A stretch of DNA of 64,000 nucleotides from M3007 sp043764095 (GTDB lineage: Bacteria; Bacteroidota; Bacteroidia; Chitinophagales; Saprospiraceae). The notes below the pieces were generated by a model. It ran no database searches. It saw only the letters and a list, made by a program, of their open reading frames with translations, and had not been told where the DNA came from. Where the stretch lies: NCBI GenBank assembly GCA_043764095.1, contig JAYUKX010000020.1, forward strand, positions 6,634 through 70,633, in the 5' to 3' direction. Positions 41,322 through 50,498 of the stretch are shown piece by piece. A program made the position numbers and the translations under genes. How positions within the stretch are numbered: the first letter of the stretch is position 1; every line of letters starts with the position of its first letter.

Positions 41322-43691
41322 TTACTTCACCGTCAGAACAACCTTCTTTAAATCGGCATCCTTACTCGAACTACCCGTCATAATCTCAAAATCACCGGAT
41401 TCTACTACCCAGTTCATATTGTAATCCAACATCATTAGTTTTTCGGGTGTAATGATAAATGAAATGGTCTTGGATTCGCCCGGTTTTAGGTCAATTTTGG
41501 TAAAATCTTTCAATTCCTTTACTGGTCTGGTCACAGATGCGTACAGGTCGCGGACATAGCACTGTACTACTGTTTTGCCCGCACGGCTGCCCGTGTTTTT
41601 AACGGTTACTGTTACCGTTACGGATTCGTTGTTGTTGATACTGTTTTTGGCCAAAACAGGCGCGCCATATTCAAAACTGGTATAACTCATGCCTTCGCCA
41701 AAAACGAATAACGGACTTACATCGTCAAAAAGATAACCCCTGCGGGCAGTCGGCTTGTGGCTATAATATACAGGCAAATGTCCCACTGAACGCGGAAAAG
41801 TAATCGGTAAACGGCCACTGGGGTTATTATCGCCAAAAATAGTATTGGCAATAGCATCACCTGTTTCCTGACCGAGATACCAGCATTCAAAAATAGTAGG
41901 TATTTTTTGGTTAATGTTATTGATACTATATGGCCGTCCATTGAGCAGCACACAAATGGTCGGTTTGCCCAAAGTATGTATCGCATCGACCAATGAATCT
42001 TGTAGCCCTTGTAAATCCATCGTTGTTTGGTCGCCCAAATGCGATTCTGCCCAAGCTTCGCGGCTTTCACACTCATTTCCACCCAATGCTAAAATAACAA
42101 TATCCGCTTGTTTGGCCACTTGTACGGCTTCCAATACCTTACGTCGGTCGGTTGCGCGGTCGGTAAGGCTTACCGGATCTTTATACCAAGAGCAAGGGTT
42201 AGTAATCCCGCAACCTTCGGCATATACCACCTTGGCTTTGTTGCCCACTTTGTTTTTAATTCCCTGCAAAACCGTGGTAAAATGGCGCGGTTGATCCGAA
42301 TAGCCCCCCAAAAGGGTTTTATCGGCATTTGGTCCGATCACTGCAATCGTCTTGTATTTATCCGTGCTAATCGGTGCCAAATTACCTTGGTTTTTTAACA
42401 ATACAATGGCTTCTTCGGCGGCTTTTAGCGCAACAGGTACGCTTTCGGGTGCGCCCACGGTGCGTTTTGCCTTTTCGGCATCGGCATAAGGATTTTCAAA
42501 TAAACCTAGCGCAAATTTTTGGCGCAAAACACGTGCTACCGCCGTATCCAAAACGGCAATGGGCAATTCGCTATTAGCAAAAATTTCCTTCAAATAAATA
42601 TAGGTATCTGGATCGGGTGTTTCAACATCTACCCCAGTTAAGAGTGCTTTTTTAGCAGCATCTTTCACGCTAGTGGCCACTCTATGGCGGCGATAAAGTT
42701 CAACAACCGCGTAATAATCGCTCACCACAGCACCTTGAAATCCCCATTCTTTTCTCAAAATATCTTGGAGTAACCAAGTCGAATTATGCGAAGGTACGCC
42801 GTCAATTTCGTTGTAAGAAGCCATCACATTCATCGCGTGGCCTTCTTGAATACATTTTTTAAATGGCGGTAAAAACTGCTCCATCACCAAGCGTTTTGGG
42901 GTAGGAGCGGGGCCAATATTGTTGCCACCTTCTGGTTGGCCGTGACCAGTCATGTGTTTCAATGTAGCCATAACATGCTCATTATCAATCTTTCCCGAAC
43001 GGCCTTGAAAACCACGAACAGCGGCCAAACCTATTTCGCCTGCCAAATAAGGGTCTTCGCCATACGTTTCTTCGGTACGCCCCCAACGCGGGTCGCGGGT
43101 AATATCTACGACCGGTGCTAGCGCCAAATGGTTGCCACAAGAACGTGCTTCACGGGCAGCAATATCAAAGGCTTTTTCCACGAGTTCGGGGTTCCAGGTG
43201 GATGCAATACCAATCGCCTGCGGGAATGCAGTGGCATCGCGGGAAACATAGCCGTGGAGCGATTCTTCGTGCATAACTGCCGGAATGCCCAAACGTGTTT
43301 TTTCGCGCAAAAAACGTTGAACAGCGTTGGTGTATTCTACGGTGTTTTCGGGGGTACGACCTGGGAAGTTGCCATTTCCAGCAAATCCTTCTTTCGGGCG
43401 AGCAATCTGCCCGATACCATAAGGCATATACTTTGCAGCGGAATCGGGTAATAATGCGCCGGATTTATCCATCATTTTACGGGTGGAATTCCATAGGCAC
43501 TGCAACTGTGCTACTTTTTCGTCGAGGGTCATACGTGCAAGCAGGTCGCGTGTACGTGCTTCTACGGGCAAGGCCGGGTTTTTGTAGTTGGCCTGGGAAA
43601 GGTCTGAAACAGGTGTTTTTTGGGTGCTGCCGCAAGATTGGGCAAATAACCAAAATACAAAAAAAGCAAATAATAGTTGTGGTATTTTCAT
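41322..43691 (-). CDS. GH3 beta-glucosidase/xylosidase lipoprotein
   Basis: A 789-residue exported glycoside hydrolase of family 3. The signal peptide ends in LFAQSC (C20), so it is a lipoprotein. The GH3 N-terminal barrel has MHEESLHGYVSR, VDITRDPRWGRTEETYGEDPYLAGE, substrate-binding KH (245-246) in LKHMTGHGQPEGGNNIGP, and the nucleophile D325 in VVSDYYAVVELYRRH. The GH3 C-terminal sandwich and a fibronectin-III-like domain (about 690-785) follow. It should release terminal beta-glucose or xylose from oligosaccharides in the periplasm or at the cell surface. No SusCD pair or other glycosidase lies next to it. Confidence 0.93.
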   Translation of the reverse strand: MKIPQLLFAFFVFWLFAQSCGSTQKTPVSDLSQANYKNPALPVEARTRDLLARMTLDEKVAQLQCLWNSTRKMMDKSGALLPDSAAKYMPYGIGQIARPKEGFAGNGNFPGRTPENTVEYTNAVQRFLREKTRLGIPAVMHEESLHGYVSRDATAFPQAIGIASTWNPELVEKAFDIAAREARSCGNHLALAPVVDITRDPRWGRTEETYGEDPYLAGEIGLAAVRGFQGRSGKIDNEHVMATLKHMTGHGQPEGGNNIGPAPTPKRLVMEQFLPPFKKCIQEGHAMNVMASYNEIDGVPSHNSTWLLQDILRKEWGFQGAVVSDYYAVVELYRRHRVATSVKDAAKKALLTGVDVETPDPDTYIYLKEIFANSELPIAVLDTAVARVLRQKFALGLFENPYADAEKAKRTVGAPESVPVALKAAEEAIVLLKNQGNLAPISTDKYKTIAVIGPNADKTLLGGYSDQPRHFTTVLQGIKNKVGNKAKVVYAEGCGITNPCSWYKDPVSLTDRATDRRKVLEAVQVAKQADIVILALGGNECESREAWAESHLGDQTTMDLQGLQDSLVDAIHTLGKPTICVLLNGRPYSINNINQKIPTIFECWYLGQETGDAIANTIFGDNNPSGRLPITFPRSVGHLPVYYSHKPTARRGYLFDDVSPLFVFGEGMSYTSFEYGAPVLAKNSINNNESVTVTVTVKNTGSRAGKTVVQCYVRDLYASVTRPVKELKDFTKIDLKPGESKTISFIITPEKLMMLDYNMNWVVESGDFEIMTGSSSKDADLKKVVLTVK

Positions 43692-44072
43692 GTACTGATG
43701 CGATATTGTGAATATAAATTGTACTTTCGTAGAGGGTAAAAGTAGTGGGTTTTACTATTTTTTTTGAAAATTATTTTGGTGGTGGTGTGTTGGTTGGTGT
43801 GTATCGGAATATTTGCCAAAGAATATGATGCGGTTTATACCTATGCTTAAGAAAGAGGTGGATAAGTTAAAAGAGGTTGGATGATTTGGTGTTTAAAAAA
43901 ATATTCATATATTTGCGTCTAATTATTTGTTTTGGTATACTTCGGCTCTGTAGGTTTTGTACATGAAAATCCTACTGTGACCCATAAATCTATACACAAA
44001 ACCTAACAACGCTCAGTATATATGGGGATAACCTGTCATTTGAGTGTATAATAACCAATCAGACAATAATCA
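43692..44072. other. Intergenic region with palindromic repeat
   Basis: A 381-bp gap between divergent genes. About 240 bp are AT- and TG-rich without recognisable features; the rest is copy B of the 86-bp palindromic repeat. Confidence 0.6.
43935..44020 (+). repeat. Dispersed palindromic repeat, copy B
   Basis: Inverse copy of the element at 22,101-22,185. Shared parts are GTATACTTCGGCTCTG, AGGTTTTGT, TCTATACACAAAACCTAAC and CTCAGTATA; the loop sequence differs. It lies 53 nt upstream of the PP2C-like gene. Confidence 0.8.
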
Positions 44073-44822
44073 ATGACAAAATACGATATTACAATAATTG
44101 GCCAATTTCATACCAATCATAATGAAGACAGCTTGTTTTCAAGCGAAATAGGCAAAAATAAACGCTTGCTTGCGGTCATGGATGGCTGTTCGGCAGCAAT
44201 AGAAAGCCATTTTTCATCCACATTGACTGCTAAATTGCTAAAAAGAATTGCAAAAGAAGAAGATTATAAAGCATTTATACAGCAAAAAGAGAAAAATACA
44301 AATGAACTGCTGAAAGATGTATTGCGCCAACTTTTTAAGGATTTGGCAGAAATGAAAAGTAAAATTGGGCTGGAAAGAGAAGAACTTTTGAACACTTTAA
44401 TTTTGGGAATACTCAATACGGCTGATAAAACAGCCGAAATAATCGTAATCGGAGATGGGCTAATTGCCTGTAACGGACAACTTTTTGAATATGACCAAGA
44501 TAACAAACCAGATTATTTAGGTTATCATTTGAACGAAAATTTTGATGATTGGTTTTCGATGCAAACACAAGTATTAAGCCTCAAAAATATTCAAGATTTA
44601 AGTATTTCTACGGATGGAATATTTACGTTTAAGCCGTTCAATAACCAAAAATACGAACCGATCAGTGAAGAAAAAATAATCGAAATGCTTTTGTTCGATA
44701 CGACGAATAATCATAATCCGAATATGCTAAAAAATAAGATACTCGAACTGGAAGAAGAATATGGATTGAAACCAAGCGATGATTTAACTATAATTCGGGT
44801 AATAGACAATACGATCAATTAA
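44073..44822 (+). CDS. PP2C-like protein phosphatase
   Basis: A 249-residue PP2C-type (PPM) Ser/Thr phosphatase-like protein. Metal-binding and catalytic motifs are NHNEDS (about 16-21), AVMDGCSAA (family VxDGxG), VIGDGLIA, SISTDGIFTF and KPSDDLTIIRV near the end, so the acidic set is present. No sensor domain or kinase lies next to it. It may dephosphorylate regulatory proteins; partner unknown. It begins 53 nt after a palindromic repeat and is followed by a WG-repeat protein gene after 65 nt on the same strand. The small-length, AT-rich style suggests an accessory gene. Confidence 0.8.
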   Translation: MTKYDITIIGQFHTNHNEDSLFSSEIGKNKRLLAVMDGCSAAIESHFSSTLTAKLLKRIAKEEDYKAFIQQKEKNTNELLKDVLRQLFKDLAEMKSKIGLEREELLNTLILGILNTADKTAEIIVIGDGLIACNGQLFEYDQDNKPDYLGYHLNENFDDWFSMQTQVLSLKNIQDLSISTDGIFTFKPFNNQKYEPISEEKIIEMLLFDTTNNHNPNMLKNKILELEEEYGLKPSDDLTIIRVIDNTIN

Positions 44823-44887
44823 CAAAAAATATACAATACGCAATTAGCGTTTGTCAAAATACTCCATCATTCAAATCCAATTCAATT

Positions 44888-46786
44888 ATGCACTACAAAT
44901 ATATTTTAATTAGTATTTTCCTTTTAACTTTAATGGCTGCTCAAGGCCAGAAAAGCATTCATTTGTACCCAATTGAAAAAAATAACCGCTTTGGCTACAT
45001 CAATGAACGAGGAAAGGTAGTAATCAAGCCCCAATTCCGGAATGCTGGGGATTTTAATAACAATCTGGCACCTGCACGAGCAGAGGGATATTGGGGATAT
45101 ATCAATAAAAAAGGGGTATTTGTGATCCAGCCAGAGTACGATTTTGCGTTGCCTTTTGAGGATGGATTAGCAGTGGTGGTAAAAGATAGTCTAGTATTCC
45201 AGATTGATACGAAGGGTATGATTCCAAAAGATTTAGCTCTTTCTACATTAAACAGCCCTGGAATTAATCTTGATGGTGTGTATTTTCTGACACTTTTGGC
45301 TCAATATCAATCATCAAAAAATGGAAATGACATTATATGCCAAAATAATGCCTTTTCTGATCTTCTCGTAATGGAGAGATACGACAGCGATAAAGGCGAA
45401 TTCCAGTATGGAGTGAAGGATGCAAAGGGTAATTTAATTGTCCCTTTTGGTAAATATGCTATGATTCATCCATTTAAAAATGGCGTTGCAAAAGTTGAAA
45501 TCAAAAATCAGCCAAAAACATACGAAAATCGGATTGGGTTCATAAATACCAAAGGAGATTTAAGGTTTGAATACCTGCCGTCTGAAAAACACGGCCCTTT
45601 AGAATCCGAATTTGTAGATAGCATCGCTATTGTTAAACTGTACAAATACTGGCGTAAAGAGCCCTATTTTGACCGTTCTCCCTCATATTCCTATCCCGGA
45701 TATATTCATCTTAATGGCAAAATTATATTGAATGATACAACAATCGAATCAGTGACTGCATTTAGCGAAGGACGGGCATTTGTTGAGCATAAGCCTAACC
45801 GGGAAATTTATTTAATTGACAGTTCAATGAATATCGTAAATCCAGCACCTTTTGGTAAAATATTGCTAAATGGAAAATTCAAGAACGGGTTAGCATTCGC
45901 GTCGCGGAATGGACGGACTTTTGGCCTAATTAATAAGTCAGGTAACTTTGTAGTGGAAGAAAAGTATGAAGATATAGATTATATTGGCATCATTGACGAC
46001 TATTTCTTTTTTAAAGCAAGAGTAGATCTCAAAGATTACACCACAATAGAACGTTACGGTGTAAGTGATACGCGAGGAAAAATACTTGTTCAACCTTGTT
46101 TTGATTATTTTGATCTGCGGGGTTTTGTTAATGGCATACTTCGGGTTAATATTAATGGTAAAATGGCCTATATAAACAGGAATGGGCAAATTATCTGGCG
46201 ATACACCCCAAGTGATATTGTTAGAAAACTGAATATTGATTATGCTTTACCTTATGGCTGTTATACCTCCAAAAAAAAGATTTCGGATCAACCAACTACA
46301 AGCGAGATGGCGTTTTTAAATGCCCTTGGTTGTGCTGCGGATACCTTTTCTATTAGAGTTGATTGTAGCAAATATGATACAATTGAAGGCAAATGGCTCG
46401 GATATCGTTTTTACGTGGTAAATCGGTCAAATAAAAAGGTGCAATTTGATACCTTCGGTATGGGCATGGAGATGGGGTTGGAAGCCCTAGACGTACATGG
46501 CGTATGGCGAACCACTTTTATAGAAACGTTTGGCGATTGCATGAACGATACTTTCTGTATATTTCTTGAACCTAATCATTGTTGGACTTATACTGTTCCA
46601 GTTTTTGAAGGTCTATATAAAACTAAGTACAGGGTATTTGCAACTTATCGAAATCATAAAGGAAGTGATGCAACAAACGACACGTACCTCAAGTTGGTCT
46701 CAAATGAATTTGAAGGTGGATTTAACCCCGCACAATTCTGGAGATCGGCACCATCGCCTTTTGAGATGGGGTTTATGGGAAACTAG
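44888..46786 (+). CDS. Exported WG-repeat protein
   Basis: A 632-residue exported protein with signal peptide MHYKYILISIFLLTLMAAQG. It carries several WG (KWGYIN-like) repeats. Clear ones are NRFGYINERGKVVIKPQF (about 33-50), YWGYINKKGVFVIQPEYD, RIGFINTKGDLRFEY, RTFGLINKSGNFVVEEKYEDID and KMAYINRNGQIIWRY. The last ~170 residues are different, with paired Cys (CSKYD, CMNDTFCIFLEPNHCW) and a beta-rich look. WG proteins are often surface or periplasmic beta-structures of unknown role. It is followed 21 nt later by a metallophosphoesterase gene, suggesting co-transcription. Confidence 0.85.
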   Translation: MHYKYILISIFLLTLMAAQGQKSIHLYPIEKNNRFGYINERGKVVIKPQFRNAGDFNNNLAPARAEGYWGYINKKGVFVIQPEYDFALPFEDGLAVVVKDSLVFQIDTKGMIPKDLALSTLNSPGINLDGVYFLTLLAQYQSSKNGNDIICQNNAFSDLLVMERYDSDKGEFQYGVKDAKGNLIVPFGKYAMIHPFKNGVAKVEIKNQPKTYENRIGFINTKGDLRFEYLPSEKHGPLESEFVDSIAIVKLYKYWRKEPYFDRSPSYSYPGYIHLNGKIILNDTTIESVTAFSEGRAFVEHKPNREIYLIDSSMNIVNPAPFGKILLNGKFKNGLAFASRNGRTFGLINKSGNFVVEEKYEDIDYIGIIDDYFFFKARVDLKDYTTIERYGVSDTRGKILVQPCFDYFDLRGFVNGILRVNINGKMAYINRNGQIIWRYTPSDIVRKLNIDYALPYGCYTSKKKISDQPTTSEMAFLNALGCAADTFSIRVDCSKYDTIEGKWLGYRFYVVNRSNKKVQFDTFGMGMEMGLEALDVHGVWRTTFIETFGDCMNDTFCIFLEPNHCWTYTVPVFEGLYKTKYRVFATYRNHKGSDATNDTYLKLVSNEFEGGFNPAQFWRSAPSPFEMGFMGN

Positions 46787-46807
46787 AAAAATTAACAAAC
46801 ACACACA

Positions 46808-47656
46808 ATGAATAGAAAACGATTTATCAAAAAAATACTACAATGCGGTGCCGCCGCCGCCTTTACCGGCCTGTATAGCTGGCAAATAGAGCCTTTTTGG
46901 CTCGAATTTGTACATCAAAAGATGGCAATCAAAAACCTGCCGAAAGACTTGGTGGGTAAAACCCTTATGCAAATCAGTGATTTACACGTCGGTGATCGTT
47001 TTGATCGAAAATACCTCATGGACGCGCTCGACGAAGCCAAAAAGTACCAACCAGATATTGTGGTTTATACCGGCGATTTCGTAAGTTACGAATCAGCAAA
47101 ACAATTTAAGCAATTGGCTGAAGTGTTTGAACACGTTGTTGTTGGGCAGTTGGCCACAATCGGTATATTGGGCAACCACGATTACGGCAAAAATTGGTCG
47201 GAAAGCAAAGTGGCCGACAAAATTGTGCAGATACTCACCGACCGTGGTATCACCATGTTGCGCAATGAAACCCAAGAAGTGCATGGACTATCCATTATTG
47301 GCTTAGATGATTATTGGGGTACGAATTTTAACCCTTACAAATTGCTAAAAGATATTGACCACTCCAAAGCCAATCTAGTACTTTGCCACAATCCCGATAT
47401 GGCCGATGAACCCATTTGGGGCGATTACAGTAGTTGGATACTGTCGGGTCATACACATGGCGGACAGTGTAAGCCGCCGTTTTTAGACCCTCCTGTGTTG
47501 CCTGTAAAGAATAGAAATTATACCAGCGGGCAATTTGAACTGAGCGGAGGCCGTACATTGTATATCAATCGGGCATTAGGACATACATGGCAGGTGAGGT
47601 TTAATGTAAGACCGGAAATAACGGTTTTTACACTTGGAGGTGAAATGGCGACTTAG
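46808..47656 (+). CDS. YkuE-type metallophosphoesterase
   Basis: A 282-residue calcineurin-like phosphodiesterase. The N-terminus MNRKRFIKKILQCGAAAAFTG is a hydrophobic anchor or Tat-like signal. The five family motifs are visible: MQISDLHVGD, VYTGDFVSY, GILGNHDYG, LVLCHNPD and LSGHTHGGQCKPP. Two metal ions are expected in the active site. YkuE-like enzymes act at or near the membrane on cell-envelope phosphoesters; substrate unknown here. It lies 21 nt after the WG-repeat gene. Confidence 0.92.
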   Translation: MNRKRFIKKILQCGAAAAFTGLYSWQIEPFWLEFVHQKMAIKNLPKDLVGKTLMQISDLHVGDRFDRKYLMDALDEAKKYQPDIVVYTGDFVSYESAKQFKQLAEVFEHVVVGQLATIGILGNHDYGKNWSESKVADKIVQILTDRGITMLRNETQEVHGLSIIGLDDYWGTNFNPYKLLKDIDHSKANLVLCHNPDMADEPIWGDYSSWILSGHTHGGQCKPPFLDPPVLPVKNRNYTSGQFELSGGRTLYINRALGHTWQVRFNVRPEITVFTLGGEMAT

Positions 47657-47723
47657 TACTGTTGAATTAGATGCGCTTTTGGGTTGCAAAATAATATTTT
47701 TGGGGTTGTTTTACTATTATATG

Positions 47724-47808
47724 GATAAAATATAGATAAGATTTCGATAAAATACAGGTAACATTTGGATAAATGATAAATTTATCGGTACTTTGCAGAT
47801 AATTTATC
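47724..47808 (+). promoter_or_regulatory. 11-bp phased GATAA sites and palindromes upstream of the Fic gene
   Basis: GATAA-type half-sites begin at 47,724, 47,735, 47,746, 47,757 (GGTAAC) and 47,768, each exactly 11 bp apart. They run into the perfect palindrome GATAAATTTATC (47,775-47,786) and a second near-palindrome GATAATTTATC (47,798-47,808). A promoter-like TTTG (47,764-47,767), 20-bp spacer and GTACTTTG (47,788-47,795) sit within it. The ATG of the Fic gene is at 47,818. The layout suits cooperative binding of a regulator on one DNA face, possibly the Fic protein's own winged-helix domain. Confidence 0.5.
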
Positions 47809-47817
47809 GATATTTTT

Positions 47818-48879
47818 ATGGAACAAAAATTACAGTTCAACTTTACTACTACTCAAAGAATGATCCAACAGATCAGCAGGATTGACCAATTTAAAGGCGT
47901 ATGGAAAAGTTTGGATCAAGACGAAAATAGATATCTAAAAGAATTACGAAAAATAGCAACGATTCAAAGTATCGGTTCTTCTACCCGTATAGAAGGAAGC
48001 ACGCTGACGGATGCAGAAATTAGTACGCTAATTAAAAACTTGAAAATATCGAAACTTCAAAGTAGAGAAGAGCAGGAGGTCGTTGGGTATTACGATACGC
48101 TAGAGACCGTTTTAGCGAACTATTCAGATATTGACTTCTCTATATACAATATTCATGGATTACATAACTTGTTGCTCAAATACAGCAGTAAAGATGACCG
48201 ACATAGAGGACGCTATAAAGAAGTAACCAACCAAGTGGTTGCAACGTATCCCGATGGTACTGCAAGGGTTATTTTCAAGACCACAGAGCCCTATCTGGTG
48301 CAGAAAGAGATGGAGGATTTAGTCAATTGGACCAACGAATCCATTCAAAAACAGGATATTCATCCATTAATTGTTATTGCGACTTGTATCTATGAATTTT
48401 TGTCTATTCACCCTTATCAGGATGGGAATGGGCGGCTTTCTCGGCTTTTAACAAGTTTACTATTGCTCAAAAATGGGTATAATTTTGTACAATATGTTTC
48501 TTTGGAACATATTATTGAGCATGATAAAACAGCCTATTATCAAGCATTGATGGATGGGCAAAAAGATAGATACAATGATAAAGAACGAATTGATAAATGG
48601 CTATTGTTTTTTCTGGATAGTTTGATTAACCTGATTGATAAATTAGAGCAAAAAGTAAAAGAATTTAGAGATTTAGGGGGGTATTTGAACGATAGACAAA
48701 AATTGGTATTGGAATATATCAGACAGCACCAGCCTGTCAAACTGAGTGACATCGTGAGCGGCCTCCAACACTATAACGGAGCATCCATCAGAAAGGATTT
48801 GTTGTACCTTATCAAAGAGTTGGAGATCGAAAAACTGGGTGTTAATAAGGGAACAATATATAAAGTTAGACCTAAGTAA
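47818..48879 (+). CDS. Fic family protein, self-inhibited class II type
   Basis: A 353-residue Fic protein. The Fic motif HPYQDGNGR is at 198-206, with the active His198 and phosphate-binding GNGR. It transfers AMP (or another NMP/phosphocholine group) from a nucleotide to a hydroxyl side chain of a target protein. The inhibitory helix motif S55-T56-R57-I58-E59-G60 (STRIEG) precedes it, as in class II Fic proteins whose Glu blocks ATP. The C-terminal ~75 residues form a winged helix (RQKLVLEYIRQHQPVKLSDI, then GASIRKDLLYLIKELEIEKLG), so DNA binding is likely. Convergent with the ADP-ribosylglycohydrolase gene, 4 nt away. Confidence 0.93.
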   Translation: MEQKLQFNFTTTQRMIQQISRIDQFKGVWKSLDQDENRYLKELRKIATIQSIGSSTRIEGSTLTDAEISTLIKNLKISKLQSREEQEVVGYYDTLETVLANYSDIDFSIYNIHGLHNLLLKYSSKDDRHRGRYKEVTNQVVATYPDGTARVIFKTTEPYLVQKEMEDLVNWTNESIQKQDIHPLIVIATCIYEFLSIHPYQDGNGRLSRLLTSLLLLKNGYNFVQYVSLEHIIEHDKTAYYQALMDGQKDRYNDKERIDKWLLFFLDSLINLIDKLEQKVKEFRDLGGYLNDRQKLVLEYIRQHQPVKLSDIVSGLQHYNGASIRKDLLYLIKELEIEKLGVNKGTIYKVRPK

Positions 48880-48883
48880 GCCT

Positions 48884-50287
48884 TCACTCCCTAAAATACT
48901 TCCCCGTCAAATCAGCCGCCAATTGTTCCAAATCAAAACCAAGCACCTTTTTATTGGTCGCCAATGCCGTTTTAGCCAAGCCCGCAGGCAGTTTTTGATA
49001 CCCATACCAAGCCCCTAAAATTGTACCCGTTACCGCAGCCACAGTATCGTTGTCGCGTCCAAAATTGACCACAAATTCCATGGCTTTCTGAAAATCGCCC
49101 TCCGAAAACTCTAATGCTGTCAGGTTAATCAGGTGTATTTCGCCGGCATGGAACGGAATATCTTGCAGTTTTTTCTCCAGCAGTTCATACGCCTTATTGA
49201 CTTGAGTGAGGTACAGCGGATCACGTTTTGTTTTGAGCAGTACAAGGGGCAATTTGAGGTCGGGTTTCTGAATGCTTTTGGCCTCATAAGCAATAGATTT
49301 GGCATCCATAAAAAACGCCATAGAACGGCGACCCACGAGCCGACTATTGGCATATCTTTTGGGATCAATCGTCCTGCATACATGCGTGATGCGCTCGTAA
49401 GGCACACTTGGCTGCATGGCCTTCGATACCATTGCAGCGGTAAGTCCAGTAATATCGCGGGCATAACCAATGTCAAAAAAACCAAGGCGAAATGCTTCGT
49501 TATAGGCTTTTGTAGGGTTGGAAGGAAAAAAAGCACCCACCAGCGGCGCATAAAGCATGCCACCACAGGCCAATTCACCGCCATAAAACCTGTCCACGGC
49601 TTCCGAATAAGCATCTACATTATTGGCCAAATACGGTTGGGCTACTTTGGCCCATTCCTGCAACCATGCTGCCTGCATCAGTTCGTGTTCGAGTGGTTCT
49701 GGGTCGTAATTGGTTACGTTGCGCGCCTGTTTTTGCGCCCTTGTGTAAGCATCCACGATAAATTGAGCAAAAACACGGCCATTCAACGAATCGGTGCTGG
49801 TTTCGGGCGCACGCAGGAATTGACCCATAAAGTATTTCCAGCGGGTATCATCTGTTGTGCTGCCGGGCGGGAGATTATCTTCCCAAGTGCCTTCTGCATC
49901 GGCGTTGCGAATCACATCCGTAAAGGTATCCACATAGCCCCATTGTGGACGAATGGCATCGCGGTGCCACATTTCCGTAGGTGCGCCCATCGCATCGCCA
50001 ATGGCAGCGCCTACGAGTGCACCAAGCATTTTATCGTAAAAAACGGCTTCGGTCAATGTGCTGTCCCAACCCATAGGAGCGGGTTGTAATTTTGACCATT
50101 CGGGACTGGGAAAGGGTAGGGCTGCCGTTTTGTGCTGCTCTTTACAAGCATTAGCGAGTACAACCAAGATACAACCGATCAGCGCAATGTATTGGATTTT
50201 AATCAGTATAAATATGTTATGATAAATTGCAAAATTAAAAAAGTATTTGGGAATGCAGTTATGGAAAGGTGTGATACCCGCTGGCAT
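48884..50287 (-). CDS. ADP-ribosylglycohydrolase-family lipoprotein
   Basis: A member of the ADP-ribosylglycohydrolase (DraG/ARH) family, which removes ADP-ribose from proteins. Motifs are GALVGAAIGDAMGAPTE (binding loop), PPGSTTDDTRW and, near the C-terminus, GRDNDTVAAVTGTILGAWYG, whose acidic residues bind two metal ions. The segment IKIQYIALIGCILVVLANAC looks like a lipoprotein signal ending at C48, so the enzyme may be exported, which is unusual because NAD-derived ADP-ribosylation is mostly cytosolic. The ATG at 50287 would give a long polar leader before that signal; a non-ATG start closer to 50,203 may be the true one. It lies 4 nt from the convergent Fic gene. Confidence 0.82.
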   Translation of the reverse strand: MPAGITPFHNCIPKYFFNFAIYHNIFILIKIQYIALIGCILVVLANACKEQHKTAALPFPSPEWSKLQPAPMGWDSTLTEAVFYDKMLGALVGAAIGDAMGAPTEMWHRDAIRPQWGYVDTFTDVIRNADAEGTWEDNLPPGSTTDDTRWKYFMGQFLRAPETSTDSLNGRVFAQFIVDAYTRAQKQARNVTNYDPEPLEHELMQAAWLQEWAKVAQPYLANNVDAYSEAVDRFYGGELACGGMLYAPLVGAFFPSNPTKAYNEAFRLGFFDIGYARDITGLTAAMVSKAMQPSVPYERITHVCRTIDPKRYANSRLVGRRSMAFFMDAKSIAYEAKSIQKPDLKLPLVLLKTKRDPLYLTQVNKAYELLEKKLQDIPFHAGEIHLINLTALEFSEGDFQKAMEFVVNFGRDNDTVAAVTGTILGAWYGYQKLPAGLAKTALATNKKVLGFDLEQLAADLTGKYFRE

Positions 50288-50442
50288 CAAACAGCATAAG
50301 TTTGCCCCCTGTCGTTCTATTTATCGGCCCACAAACCCGCATTTTATTTGGTTTTTTGCCAAATTTATTTTAAAAAAAATGCAACCAAGATACCTCTCCT
50401 TTGTTATACCAAGTATTATTTTCTTAAAAAATTACTTAAAAA

Positions 50443-50474
50443 TTGATAAACGCCGCTAAAAAATCATAACTTTG
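50443..50474 (+). promoter_or_regulatory. Promoter of rpoD
   Basis: TTG at 50443-50445, a 21-bp spacer and TAACTTTG at 50467-50474 match the Bacteroidota -33/-7 consensus exactly, 24 nt upstream of the ATG. Confidence 0.75.
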
Positions 50475-50498
50475 CGGCGAAATTTATAAATATACAGC

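Noticed and set aside
43692..44072. Searched for tRNA or small RNA genes in this and other long gaps
   Set aside because: No T-loop-like GGTTCRANYC with matching acceptor stem was seen; absence by eye is not proof.
49133..50089. 318-codon plus-strand frame antisense to the ADP-ribosylglycohydrolase gene
   Set aside because: The opposite strand has clear family motifs; this frame has low-complexity, shadow-like composition.
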